Shown here one piece after another: positions 42,573 to 53,133 of a DNA stretch of 64,000 bases. The stretch spans positions 52,501-116,500 of the forward strand of contig CAJNDS010001757.1 of NCBI GenBank assembly GCA_905221605.1, given 5' to 3'. The position numbers and the translations under genes are program-made. The notes beneath the pieces were generated by a model. The model saw only the letters and a program-made list of their open reading frames with translations. It did not search any database and was not told the DNA's origin. Numbering within the stretch: the stretch's first letter is position 1; every line of letters begins with the position of its first letter. This stretch comes from Symbiodinium natans (taxonomy: Eukaryota; Sar; Dinophyceae; Suessiales; Symbiodiniaceae).

Positions 42573-43560
42573 AATACGAGTGAGTGAGTGAGCGAGTGAG
42601 TGTGTAAGTGTAAGTGAGTGAGTAAGTAAGCATGAGTGAGTGAGTGAATGCGAGTGATTGAATGAGATGAATGAGGTGAGTGAGCTAAGTGAGGTGAGGT
42701 GAGTGACTGCGAGCTGTGTCCTTCGCTTTTGCTGCGCGCAGCACCGGTCCACGGTCCCTAAATGCTGCGTTTGCCTGCGCAAACGACACCTGTGTCGCGC
42801 CTGCCAACATGAAGCGAGCCCCCGAAGCGCGCGCGGCACCAGTCCAGGCCCGTAAATGCTGCGCCTGCCAGCACAACTGACACCGGTGTCGCACCTGCCA
42901 ACGCGAAGCGAGCCCCCGAAGCGGGCGCGGCACCGGTCCAGGGTGCCTGCCAGCACAAACGGCACCTGTGTCGCCGCTGCCAACGCCCCGAAGCGCGCGG
43001 GTCCGGTCAAACGACACCTGCGTCGCGGCTTCCAACGCGAAGCGGGCCCCCGAAGCGAGCGCGGCACCGGTCCAGCGTCCCTAATCTAAATTCTGCGCCT
43101 GCCAGCACAAACGACACCTGTGTCGCACCTGCCAACCCCAAGCGAGCCCCCGCGGCACCGGTCCAGGGCAGGGTCCCTAAATGCTGCGCCTGCCAGCACA
43201 AACGACACCTGCCAGCACAAACGACACCTGTGTTTCGCCTGCCAGCGCCCCCGTGCGAGTCATGGTGCATGAGTCGCGTGAGTGAGTCAAGGTGCGTGAG
43301 TGTACTGCGTGAGTGAATCATGGTGCGTGAATGTGTCATGGTGCATGAGTTAGTCAGTGAATGGTGTGTGGTGAGTCAGTGAATGGTGTGTAGTGAGTCA
43401 GTGAATGGTGTGTGGTGAGTCAGATGGTGCATGAGTGAGTCAGTGAATGGTGTGTGGTGAGTCAGATGGTGTATGAGTGAGTCAGTGAACAGTGAATGGT
43501 GTGTGGTGAAATGGTGTGTGGTGAGACAGATGGTGTGTGGTGAGTCAGGGAATGGTGTGT
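42573..43560 (+). repeat. Compound satellite: ~100-bp GC-rich units between GAGT/GGTG microsatellites
   Basis: About five or six degenerate units containing GCCTGCCAGCACAAACGACA, CTGTGTCGC and GCACCGGTCCAGGG span 42740-43250. GAGTGAGTGA repeats precede them and GAGTCAGTGAATGGTGTGTG repeats follow. The 183-codon minus frame here is satellite translation. Confidence 0.9.
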
Positions 43561-44686
43561 GGAGTAGGAGGAGGGAGGAGGAGGGAGGAGAGGAGGAGGA
43601 AGAGGAGGAGGCGGGAGGAGGCGGAGGCGGCCGGACAGCCCCAAAAGTAAGAACCCCACACAAAGATGTGGGGAACAAAAACAACAACATGGGTTATCGG
43701 TAAGACTTTTTGCGCCCACATGCTTCTATGATTCCATTCTATAACAATGTTTCGGGGGCAAAGATGCTAATAACAATTCCTTTGCTTTGAAACTGGGGGC
43801 GCAGGGAAAACCACGCTTGGGAGAAATCGCAATGGCCCCCAAGGTCGCCCAAAATGACTGACCGAGACGCGTGAGGTCAACGACCGCATTCTTGCAATTT
43901 TAGGCATAGAATCAACATATCCTAGGTCCACCTGCAAAGATACACCCCATGTGGTCGCTCTCTTCTTTCGCACTCACACTATTCGAGAATTGATTTGCTG
44001 CTGCTGTGGGTGTGCGAGAGAAACGATGCCCGACCATGTGTTCGTCCATGAAGTGCAGGTGTTCAAAGGGCACGTGTGAGGGCTCCCAAAGGCCAACTTG
44101 AAGGTGAACAAAGTCTCAAGAACCCCTCGGTTTATCACGATAACACATGTGTTTTCTTTTGTCGCTTCTTACATGAATGCGATCATGAGCGAGATATTGA
44201 TACTGGAAGAGCAGTTAGTATGAACAAGTCCTTTCATGTCAAAAGGCAGTTTAAGCCTTCCTCACAGGTTAGTCGACAACAGAAATAAGATAGATCTTGG
44301 TCCATGTCAATTGTCAAGGTCGCTGAACTTTCCTGTTCATAGTCCGAGGCATGTGGGTGTTTAGGCAGTATACGTTATCGTTTGTCTTGCGGGGAGTTTT
44401 TGGCTCGAATATAGGGGCAGATTGGACCAGCATCGAACCCTACCATGCTGTGGGCGCAGGCGCCTTGCAGGTTTGTGGCCATGGTCAACTGCCTCCACTC
44501 CCTTATGCACTCCGATGGACCAAACCCTACTAAACCCTAAACTCTAAACCCTGAACCTGAAACCCTGAACATGAAACCCTAAACCCTAAACCCTGTCAGG
44601 ACACCTATATGAACGGCCCTATGGACTATGGAACCCGCGTGATGGTCAGCCCCACTTCGCTTTGCCCTGGAATGTTTTTTGATGGG

Positions 44687-44750
44687 CTTAGGGTTTAGGG
44701 TTTAGGGTTTAGGGTTGAGGGTTTAGGGTTTAGGGTTTAGGGTTTAGGGT
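44687..44750 (+). repeat. TTTAGGG array
   Basis: Nine units; opens the 44741 frame. Confidence 0.95.
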
Positions 44751-45072
44751 TCCCTGACCGCTGCGAACCTTTTTTATCTGGGACCCCGAGAAGCTCCTAT
44801 GAGCTCTCGATGTTCCGCCTTGCAGGGTGTGGTCAGGGTCATGGGCCTTGTGCCGTTCCATAGGGGTGCATAGGCAGTCCAGAACAGGCCTGACGGTCCG
44901 GAACGGTCCAGAGGAGGTCTATAGAGGTCCGTGCAGGATTCTGAGACACAACCAAGCTGACCACTCCGAGCAAACTTTACCTGGAGGTGAAACCTGCAGA
45001 AAGCTGATCTTTTGTACAACTGGCTCGGCCTCGAGACATGCCACGTCTCCAACTCGTATGCGGATTCACTAG
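44741..45072 (+). CDS. Unrecognised exon region after a telomeric array
   Basis: A frame opens at the TTTAG|GG end of array 44687-44750 (FPDRCEPFLSGTPRSSYELS) and is overlapped by an 81-codon frame (44827-45072). The join between them is not resolved. It probably belongs to the gene continued at 45213. Confidence 0.25.
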
Positions 45073-45095
45073 GGTAGTGAGTGCTGGGATACTCG

Positions 45096-45204
45096 TGGGC
45101 GTTTACCAAAAGAAGGGACCACAGCAGTAGACCCCCCAAATGGTAGGATTCCCTTACAATTAGGACCCCAAAAAGGTACCCCCCTAGTTCGGAAACCCTC
45201 AAAT
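45096..45204 (-). mobile_element. MITE family A, copy A9
   Basis: Left GGGCGTTTACCAAAAG, core CAAATGGTAGGATTCCC, right GTTCGGAAACCCTC. A CAG acceptor follows 8 bp later and opens the 45213 exon. Confidence 0.75.
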
Positions 45205-45212
45205 CTCGGCAG

Positions 45213-45904
45213 GATCAGTCATAGATGTGCGCCGGGGCCATGCGCTTCGGATTGTTCACATGGAGTTGGTCCAGCACCTGTGGCCAACCCAAATCCGACG
45301 AACCCTAGAAAAAACCGGCACGAGCTTGGCTCCAGTAAGCGGGCGCCACTGCTTGTTCCACATGGTGGTGACTTTCTTTCACGAATCCCACCCGACCGGA
45401 CCACCAAAACTATGCCAGTCTCCTCCACCTCACCTATCGCAAGGCGGCCCCTACCATTTAGGGCACCCCAAAAGGGACCAAGAAATGGCCACAATATGCA
45501 CCTTGTCGAGTGGAGAGGTCGGTGGTGTCCCTGACTCTGCATCAGCTGGGTCTCGATTCCGGCCTGCGGGCAAGTTATCAAGTTCTGGGCTGCAGGGCTT
45601 ACAGGGCTTACAGGGCTTACAGGGCTTAGGGTTTAGGGTTTAGGGTTTAGGGTTTAGGGTTTAGGGCCTACAGCAGGGCTGCAAGCTGGCGATACACGAT
45701 ATGCCAAGAAATGCGACCTTGCGGCAGGCGCAGGCTCGTGATTGCACAGCTGATGACTGTTTGTGTGGGCCTCCTGAGCCTGCTTGTGCCAGGGCTTCTG
45801 TGGCCAGCGGCACTGAGGCAGCCTTCAAGATCGCGAGACACAGAAGACGTGAGCCGAGGAAGCATGTGGCAAAGATCACAGATAGAGCTATCAGAGAAAT
45901 ATGA
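45213..45904 (+). CDS. Unrecognised gene with a 34-nt telomeric intron
   Basis: Exon 45213-45630 begins at GGCAG|G just after MITE A9 and stays open for about 139 codons. It ends in three repeats of Leu-Gln-Gly encoded by a CAGGGCTTA repeat that grades into telomeric sequence. The 34-nt telomeric intron (45631-45664) is followed in phase by about 80 codons, including a hydrophobic segment (QLMTVCVGLLSLLVPGLLWP) that could span a membrane. TAG at the edge of the next array may be the stop. No family recognised. Confidence 0.45.
45631..45664 (+). repeat. Telomeric array, 34-nt intron
   Basis: 7x4+6 nt, between a 139- and an ~80-codon frame. Confidence 0.6.
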
Positions 45905-46106
45905 CTAGGGTTTAGGTTTAGGTTTAGGGTTTAGGGCTTAGGGTTTAGGGTTTAGGGCTTAGGGCTTGGGGTTTAGGGCTTGCTCGGTGGCTTCAGTGGC
46001 CGGGGTCATGAGCTCGCAGCCCCATAGGCCTGACTGGCTCTGGCAGGGCCGCCGCTGTAGCCACCCGGCCGTGGCTCCTTGGAGCTTATGGCATCCGTTT
46101 GGGTAA

Positions 46107-46214
46107 TGTGGGGGTTTCCGAATTAAGGTGCCTTATGGAGGTCCTTATTATCAGGGAACCCTACAACTTGGGGATCTATATTGGGGGCCCCCCCTGTTTT
46201 CGTAAACCCCCATG
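46107..46214 (+). mobile_element. MITE family A, copy A10 (best preserved)
   Basis: GGGGGTTTCCGAATTAAGG left, TTTTCGTAAACCCCC right, ATGTG on both flanks as a possible target duplication. Confidence 0.85.
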
Positions 46215-46457
46215 TGGACGTACATCAAGCTGGGAAGTAAGGCGGGCGCTCCAAAGGCGCCACAGATAACTACTGTCTACAGCATGTAGGAAGGCATTCT
46301 TTCGAAAGTCCTCGTTGGCGACTTCCTCACATGATTGTAAAGGATTGCCACAATAAGGGGTCGCATGAACTGAATGGCAAGGCTCTTATACAGTAAGCCA
46401 CAAGGCTTGGCATGTCGCAATCACAAATGACACATGCCGAGATCCTGCCGAGGCACT

Positions 46458-46742
46458 GCAGTAGCAGCTTCAGCAGCCTCGCCCCCCGCCTCCTGCAAGT
46501 GCAAAGTCAAACCCTAAACCCTAAACCCTAAACCCTGGAAGGCCTTGAGGGTGCATGTGGCTCGCACACAGACAGATGAAGACAACAAAAACTGCAAGTT
46601 CTGCTCACTGGCATCAATAACGCAGCAAGAGCCATCTCTTGAAACAGTGGCATCTGTGGGAAAATCACTGTACCTTGCCTTACGTCACAAGCCAAAACAT
46701 CCAGAGTATGACCATAGCAATTCAGCTACAAAAGCACGATAG
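46458..46742 (+). CDS. Unrecognised exon pair around a 36-nt C-type telomeric intron
   Basis: A short upstream exon (AVAASAASPPASCKCK) ends at 46505. The intron 46506-46541 starts GTCAAACC, is CCCTAAA repeats, and ends CTGGAAG. The downstream exon 46542-46742 (67 codons; RTQTDEDNKNCKFCSLASIT) is in phase 0 and ends at TAG. No domain recognised. Confidence 0.4.
46506..46541 (+). repeat. C-type telomeric intron, 36 nt
   Basis: GTCAAACC start, CTGGAAG end. Confidence 0.5.
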
Positions 46743-47125
46743 CCGAGGCAAGCAAGTCACCTCTAACCCCAATTTTGCTGATGCGCATGGCCTCATGGCT
46801 AGATACTTTCTTATTCATACCGAGATGCTGAGAACACTGCCCTGGGCCCAACAACTCGACGTCTTGCTTGAAGACCTCGTGCCAGCCCGCCTCAAATGCC
46901 TCGCCCTCCAGCGGAGACGGCGGCGTGGCTGCAGCCGTGGCAGAGTCGGGCGAAGTTTGTGCCTAGGTGCGCACCAAACTTTGCGAAACCCTGCAATGCA
47001 AAGAGCCTTAGGCCTTAGGGTTTAGGGTTTAGGGTTTAGGTTTCCCTGAACCTCTCAAGTCCGTCGACCAAAAGCCTGACCCCCCCGCATCCCCACCTGA
47101 AGCCAAAGCCTCAAAATCCTTCCTG
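46639..47125 (+). CDS. Unrecognised gene part with a 20-nt telomeric intron
   Basis: A 127-codon frame (to 47019; includes LMARYFLIHTEMLRTLPWAQ and an Arg-rich tail) stops at the 20-nt block 47020-47039, exactly two heptamers plus GTTTAG. Phase-0 continuation gives VSLNLSSPSTKSLTPPHPHL to TGA. Its first part overlaps the preceding frame, so some upstream sequence must be intron or a different exon. Confidence 0.4.
47020..47039 (+). repeat. Telomeric array, 20-nt intron
   Basis: Exactly GTTTAGGGTTTAGGGTTTAG. Confidence 0.55.
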
Positions 47126-47899
47126 ACAGAGGGGTTGTCCCTAAACCCTAAAGCCTAAACCCTATACTTAACCCTAAACTCTAAACTTTTTGAGAGCCAT
47201 GCAACCTTAAATTGTCAAATCCTGTCAGTGGCCTCCTCCGCTTCGGGCTTCTCGAGGCGCAGCGGGAAGCTGCCGAGCGGAATCGAGGCCTCGGGGTTTA
47301 GGGGTCTAAGGGTTTGTAGGGTTTTAGGGTTTTAGGGTTTAGGGTTTTAGGGTCCACAAATTTCGGGTGTTAGTGGTACGCGATATCGGTCCTCCAATCT
47401 GTGCCGTGCTGCTGATTGATGCCCCCGCCCCCCCTCCTGACAAACACGGGCCCGTGGAAGAATGGCAGGGAAGGGGGCGGGAGTGTTCATCTCTTGCGCC
47501 CTCTTCCTCTCCACTTCTTTGCTCCAGCTCTTCTCCCCTTCTTCTCCAACCACACAAGCCGCAACACTTTCAAAGAGCGCACATGGTCTGATTTCACTGT
47601 CCGGACGCCTACCTTTCCGTTCTTCCCGGGAGTTGGGGCTATGATCATTCTTGTGAGAGACACAGTACCTTCGCTCATACTTGCGCGATTTCATCTTGAG
47701 GCTCAGAGTGGAGGTTCTGATACGTTCTGCCCTCGAGGTGTTTCCATCGTTGTGAGCGACCTCAATTGGAATTACTGTAAGCTCGGCTGCACGTGATAAA
47801 ATGTGAGAGATTTTTGAGCCACCCTTCTGCGCTCCTGCAGTGTACACTCCAAGGACCTGTTGTCATCCAGACACTTCGCACGTCCGTAGCGACTTTTCG

Positions 47900-47979
47900 T
47901 GGAGGCTTACAAAAATAGGGGGCCCCTAAAATAAGCCCCCAAATAGCAGGATGGCACCCCTGATATCGTAAACCCCCTC
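47900..47979 (-). mobile_element. MITE family A, short copy
   Basis: CTTACAAAAATAGGGGGCCC left, core CAAATAGCAGGAT, right ATCGTAAACCCCC. Confidence 0.7.
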
Positions 47980-48074
47980 GTGTTTGCTGGCTGCACCGGT
48001 GATGGTGCCAAATCCTGTACACGCGCAAAGGGACGACGCCTCATCGTTTAGGGTTTAGGGTTCATCTTCTACTG

Positions 48075-48210
48075 CAATCCCTTCCCCCCCGAATATTGAG
48101 CCCCCCCCATATAGGGGGAATAAGAAATTTACCCCGTCAACCCTGGGCTTCCAGAACTGCAGTAATCCCCTTCCCCCGAACATGAAACCCCCCCCCCCTA
48201 AATACCCCCT
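48075..48210 (+). repeat. Diverged ~95-bp tandem duplication, C-rich
   Basis: CTGCAATCCCTTCCCCCC and CTGCAGTAATCCCCTTCCCC start two related units with C-runs after each. Confidence 0.6.
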
Positions 48211-49299
48211 CCTTATAGACTCCAATGTAACTGTCATTGGGAGATATTGGGAGGTATTTCAGCTTAGGGGGGTACACCTAAGTAGCCCCCAAGTAACCCC
48301 TGAAGAACCCCTAAGGTCCCTTAGAAGGGTCCCTCAGTTAGTCCCTTCAGTGGTTTGCGTTCCCTGACAGCGATGACTCTGGCTTGGGGTGGCGGGGGCT
48401 TTCCGCATCTTTCCGCAGCGTATGGTTTCAAGCACTTCTTGGATGCTGCTCCTTCTTTATTTCTTTTATTTTCTTTTCTTTACTTTTCTTTCTTGCTATC
48501 TTTCTTTCGAGGGGCTTCACATAGGTCTCCCCTGCGGCGCGAGTAGGTGCCCCGGAGCGATGAGACAAGCGGTCCAGTGGCTGGGTTTTGCATCCCCAAG
48601 CCTAGCCCGTCGACCGTCGACCCCTCTCTCCCTCTCTCTCCCTCTCCCTAGGCCCTTCCCCCCCCCCTCCCCATCTCTCCGTTTCGCGCCTCAGTGTCCG
48701 TCACCTCCAGGGTCACTTCGGCCTCTGCTGCGCTCTCACCTCGGGCACTCAGGGGGTGCCTTTGCACCAGAATTGCGAGAGAATTGCAGTTTCAGGGTTC
48801 AGTCTGTTTTTCTCCGGGCCTAACAAGCCTTCTTTCTTCCATCAAAGATTCGGAAACCTGCATGGTTCAGTTGAAGGAGACTTAGGGGGGCGCGCAATTC
48901 GACGACGGTCGGACATGACCAGCGGCGTTATGGAGAACCCCTGATCGGTGGCCTGTGCACGGCAAATTATACTATTAATTCAAATAATACTTCTAATACT
49001 AAGAAGACTAAGAAGACTAAAAATGCTACTCATTCCAACAATACTATTCATACTAATGATACCACAAACCCCACTCAGCGGAGCCCAGAGACACCCTCAA
49101 CCATGAAGGTGGGGACTTCGGAGAAGGTACAGTAAGAGGACACAGGGTCCATGTGGTCAACAACACATCGGCAAACACGGACACAAATCACATGTGACAC
49201 ATGACTTCTAGATTCTTCCCTCAACCCTGGACCCTGATCCGCCCCCTCATTCTACAGCATCGTCCTGGTCTTCTTTACAGCATATAATACACCATATGC

Positions 49300-49355
49300 C
49301 ATATGATATATCTAGTATAATATATACATATATATATATACATATATATATATAC

Positions 49356-49392
<37 letters not shown>
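49300..49392 (+). repeat. (TA)n/(TACATATA)n AT-rich tract
   Basis: Longest AT microsatellite in the window; smaller ones at 8700, 12443, 18225 and 30789. Confidence 0.95.
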
Positions 49393-49394
<2 letters not shown>

Positions 49395-50247
49395 TTCTAT
49401 TTATTTATTTAAAATATTCTTGTCTGGATATAGAGTGTCATAGCCCTCGTCAGGTAAGTTTGCAACTTTTCCCCTGAGGACCCTGCTGCCGCTTGCCATG
49501 CCCAGGGTGCTGAGGGTCCGCCTGGCCAAGAGATGATGATAACAGAAATAAGAACAGAAAAAAAAGACACTAATAATAAGAACAATAGGAATACTTAAAT
49601 ATATATACATGCATGCAGGTATATGTAATGACATACACATACAGACCAAATACACATGCAAGTGCATACATATCTATATCTATGGTATTATGTAATTATA
49701 GACACACACGCAATCTGGATGGCTATTGAAGTTGCTGTCCCGAAACATGCAGCTGCCACTGAAAACAACCTTTCCTTTTGTGGAGCTTCGGCACACCTAT
49801 TCTCGTGCATTTCTCGGAAACTAACACCTATGTTCCTCGAGTTTGTGTTTGAGAGTCTTGGGAAACAGGAGTCTGAGCAACGCCAGCCCATGTTGTCCGA
49901 TGTTATTGCGTGTCTAGGGATGTGAGTGCAGCATTCAGTTTGGGCTTGAGCTGTGAGGAAGGTGAGGATGGTTGTGGGTAAGGTTCTCAATCTAGTGAGG
50001 TTCAAGGGAAGTGGCCTTGGCGTTATGTTCAGGATTGGAGGCCCAAGGAGACTTTGAATGCACGACGCTACAGCTGCGTCCGCCGCGCGCGCGCACGTCC
50101 TGAACACGCCGCACGCGGGTGGGTCCCTACGAAAATTCTGTGCCACTTGCACCGACGTTCGCCAGGTTTTGCTACACGCCTGCATCCAGAGACACCCGGA
50201 TTTCCTAGGATTACGCTCATGGGGCCCGGCCCCATGTCTGAGGCTTC

Positions 50248-50355
50248 TTGGGGATGTGCCCCCTTGTGCCAAACATGTACAAAGAGTCCTTAATAGGGAT
50301 TCTAGGTACCCCTATTATAATTCCCTATCAAGGACTGCTAGTATAACGGGGTTCA
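50248..50355. mobile_element. MITE family B, copy
   Basis: AGTCCTTAATAGGGATTCTA and its inverted partner TCAAGGACTGCTAGTATAAC; left terminus diverged. Confidence 0.7.
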
Positions 50356-50430
50356 TTCACAAAAGCCTTCAAGTCAACCCTCAACGACCCCAAGCCAATT
50401 CTCGCAGCCGCTCAGCTTCAAGGGGAGGCT

Positions 50431-50490
50431 AAGGATGTTCCCCCTTATGCTAACAGTCCTTAGTAGGGACAACAAAAGGGGGGGTACGAT
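50431..50490. mobile_element. MITE family B, left half
   Basis: GGATGTTCCCCCTTATGCTA then CAGTCCTTAGTAGGG; truncated. It lies 75 bp from another B copy. Confidence 0.65.
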
Positions 50491-51669
50491 TGCACACCAA
50501 ACAGCGGCAGAACTTTCGTCAAGCAAGTCCTTCCGCGCCTTTTCGCGGATCTTCCACGGACGCACGTCATGCAAATTCATCTTTTATATGGTCACGCAAT
50601 GACAGGATTTGGGGTTGCGAGCAGAAACGGCCCGGTTTGGCATGCGTGGCCACTTTCAGATGTCTTTGCTGCATGCCTTCACGGTCTAAGGCTTCTGTTA
50701 CATGATCGCTTTGGGGTTTACGGCACCTGCTCTTGACGTCACATTTCCTCAGATAGCCAAAAAAACAAGCCTTCAAAGCATCAGCAACCCTGACGACAGA
50801 TAAAGACGACGAGGTTTCGATCGCAGCAGAGACCTAAATCCTAAACCCTAAACCCAAAATTCAACCATGCACTAAACTAGACTCAGACCTATAAACCCTG
50901 GACCCTAAACCCAACTGAAAACTCGGCAGGGCACTTCGCGGCGGCACCGCACCGGGCCAGTGCCCGAAGACAGGACACAGCACGCGTTCGGAGCTCCTCC
51001 CAGCCGACGGCTTTCGGCTGCGCACGTGCGGGGAGGGTCTGAAAGAGCTTTAGGGTTTCGACTCTCACGCTGTCGAAATGCGGGCGAGGACGCTGGTTCG
51101 AGTGTCGTGACGTGAAGGGTTTAGGGGTTTAGGGTTTAGGAGGTTTAGGGTGTTCAGAGGGTTTAGGGCTTTAGAACCAGAATAGTCTCAGGTTCAGGCC
51201 TCTTAGACATGATATGACCTGGATTCTAGTAACCACCCCTGACTCCTCGGACACGGGTTGGGCAAGCACGTCGGCGAAGAAGAGTTCGAGGTCCACAGAC
51301 ACCGACGGCGTACCTCAAGTCTTGGGTTTAGGGTTTAGGGTGTAGGGTTTAGGGTTTGCCGGATTAAGCCCAACCCTCTGCTGGAACCCCACGTGGATCC
51401 GAGGCGTCGGCAAAGCAAGGAGTCTTCCAGGATTTCAACGACATCTACCAGCTGCCGGATCATCCATTCCTGCTGGCTGGCTCGGTCCTGCAGAAAGGCG
51501 GTGGAATCGGTCACGGTTCCAACATGAAGTGGCCATTACATGCCTGGCACTTTGAGTCGAAGACTCGTTCTCTCACACTCGGGGGCTCTGCGGCGGCCCT
51601 CGTACTAAGTTCTTACCCGAACCTACCCTGAATTGCTAAACCTCCCAACCTCCTGAACCCTCGCAACAC

Positions 51670-51853
51670 CCTAAACCCTAAACCCTAAACCCTGAACCCT
51701 GAACCCTACACCCTGAACCCTCCAAACCTCAGCAAACCTCAGGGAAAGTGGAGCGTGAGCCTGAAGTTCCTGGACGACCTCGGCCTTGGCCGTCTTCCTT
51801 GGAGAGTTGGGGTTTAGGGTTTAGGGTTTAGGGTTTAGGGTTTAGGGTTTAGG
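51670..51853. repeat. Opposed arrays (C-type 51670-51722, G-type 51808-51853)
   Basis: Separated by an 85-bp island. Confidence 0.9.
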
Positions 51854-52167
51854 CAGGGTTGTTTTCCCGCCCCTTTCGCATGCGCTGACGGGGAAAAGGT
51901 CAGGTTGCAGCCCAAGTACAGGTGCAGGTTAGGGTTTCGGGTTTAGGGTTTCGGGTTTAGAGTATAGGGTGGGGGGGTGGTTTAAGGTTTAGGGTTCAAG
52001 GTTCCAGGGAAAAGCCCTCACCCCCCCCCCCCCCCCCCCCCCAAACCCTCTCATCCGCAAACCAAAAGGTCCGCAGCCTTGCAGACAGCACGAGGGTGTG
52101 TTGGCCAAATAGCAAACATGCACCAGAATGGGCAAAAAAGATACAAAAGCAAAGGCCGAAAGCAAGT

Positions 52168-52321
52168 AACACTAGATAACAACTCGAATCAAGTAGAGTC
52201 CGAAGGCAAGAAGGCAACAGGACCAAAATGAGGCAACATCAAAACAAAGGTGATTGTTTTGTATTTTGTTGGTTTTGGTCCCGTTGCCTTCGGACTCTAC
52301 TTGATTCAAGTTGTTGTCTAC
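52168..52321. mobile_element. Foldback MITE with long (~50 bp) inverted repeats
   Basis: Left GATAACAACTCGAATCAAGT... and the inverse of the right end GACAACAACTTGAATCAAGT... match over ~50 bp (both include AGAGTCCGAAGGCAA) with TA on each outer flank, as in Tc1/mariner-type MITEs. Only ~50 bp of loop. Confidence 0.8.
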
Positions 52322-52404
52322 TGTTGGAACCTTTCGCACAAAGCCCCGTGCCCTGCAATCGTCACGCAAGCCTCACATGTGCTGACACAACTCAAAAAGT
52401 TCAC

Positions 52405-52795
52405 CTGGCAGTGTGAGCTGCTCGTGTGAAAGTACAGCCGCCCCCATTCCTGGTAGTGGATGCTGAAACATGTGATATGCATCCCAGTGAGGTCCAGTTG
52501 CATTTCCAGGGTGGACTCGTACTCCTCGCGCGTCTCTTTGAGGAGGACCTCCATTGCCTTCCTGTCAGCGAAGGCAGGCATTGTACAAAGCCTCGTTGCT
52601 GCACCTGTGTGTAAAGCACTCTGAGGGCAAACCATGTAACAACCCACCTGAAGACGATGTGGACCAAGGCCCCTTGCACATTCTTCTTGCTCAGGCCACG
52701 CCTGACTTCGGGACACTGCCGACGGTCCCCAAGAAGTTGTATCCACGGCCTCACCTGAGAATGCTGAGCCCTGAGTCGCAAGTCCCGCATAGCAT
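52405..52795 (-). CDS. Unrecognised spliced gene fragment, three exons
   Basis: Exon 52795-52755, a 53-nt intron, exon 52701-52648, an 86-nt intron, and exon 52561-52405. Both introns are GTG...CAG|G and both are phase 2. The join gives RGLSKKNVQGALVHIVFR then KAMEVLLKETREEYESTLEM and HITCFSIHYQEWGRLYFHTS, ending CAG|GTGAAC. The long helix followed by beta strands is protein-like, but I cannot name the family. A telomeric array lies 5' and the foldback element 3', so the gene is cut off or continues outside visible exons. Confidence 0.45.
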
Positions 52796-53021
52796 GGTAC
52801 CCTAAACCCTAAACCCTAAACCCTTTTTGAACCTGGAAGCTGCCCTGAACCCTAAACCCTGAACCCTTAATTCTAAATTCTTCCCCTCTATGGCTCTGGG
52901 GAGGCTTATCGATGTGCAGGGCTTTAGGTTCAAGGCTCTCCAGCAGAGTCAAGACACCGCTTCAATGGCACGAGTTCGCGTCTCCCGGACCTCCCATGCA
53001 GGGAGACGTTTGGCACTTTAA

Positions 53022-53096
53022 CAAGGGGGGGGGGTGGGGGATACTGGTTGGGGGGGGGGGGGAGGAGGGGGGGGGGGGGAAGGGGGGGGGGAGGGG

Positions 53097-53131
<35 letters not shown>

Positions 53132-53133
53132 GG
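53022..53133 (+). repeat. ~110-bp G-rich tract
   Basis: Almost uninterrupted G with a few A/T; open as poly-Gly. Other homopolymer runs: G at 1676, 5846, 5878, 16719, 39847, 39901; C at 31861, 52020, 53667, 56285. Confidence 0.95.

Larger units (their letters stand above)
47160..50430. other. No supported gene
   Basis: Several overlapping frames on both strands (e.g. 47347-47847 minus, 49688-50272 minus 194 codons) without any distinguishing evidence; MITEs A and B, C-rich tandem repeat, ACTAAGAAG-rich AT block (48960-49080), TA tract. Confidence 0.4.

Noticed and set aside
42516-43339. 183-, 116- and 110-codon minus frames
   Set aside because: Translation of the ~100-bp satellite and GAGT tracts.
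43376-43719. Frames over the GGTGAGTCA and GAGGAG tracts
   Set aside because: Low-complexity repeat translation.
52405-52561. Resemblance of the exon to the MutS lever/clamp region
   Set aside because: Only a vague helix-then-strand pattern; no diagnostic motif, so no name given.
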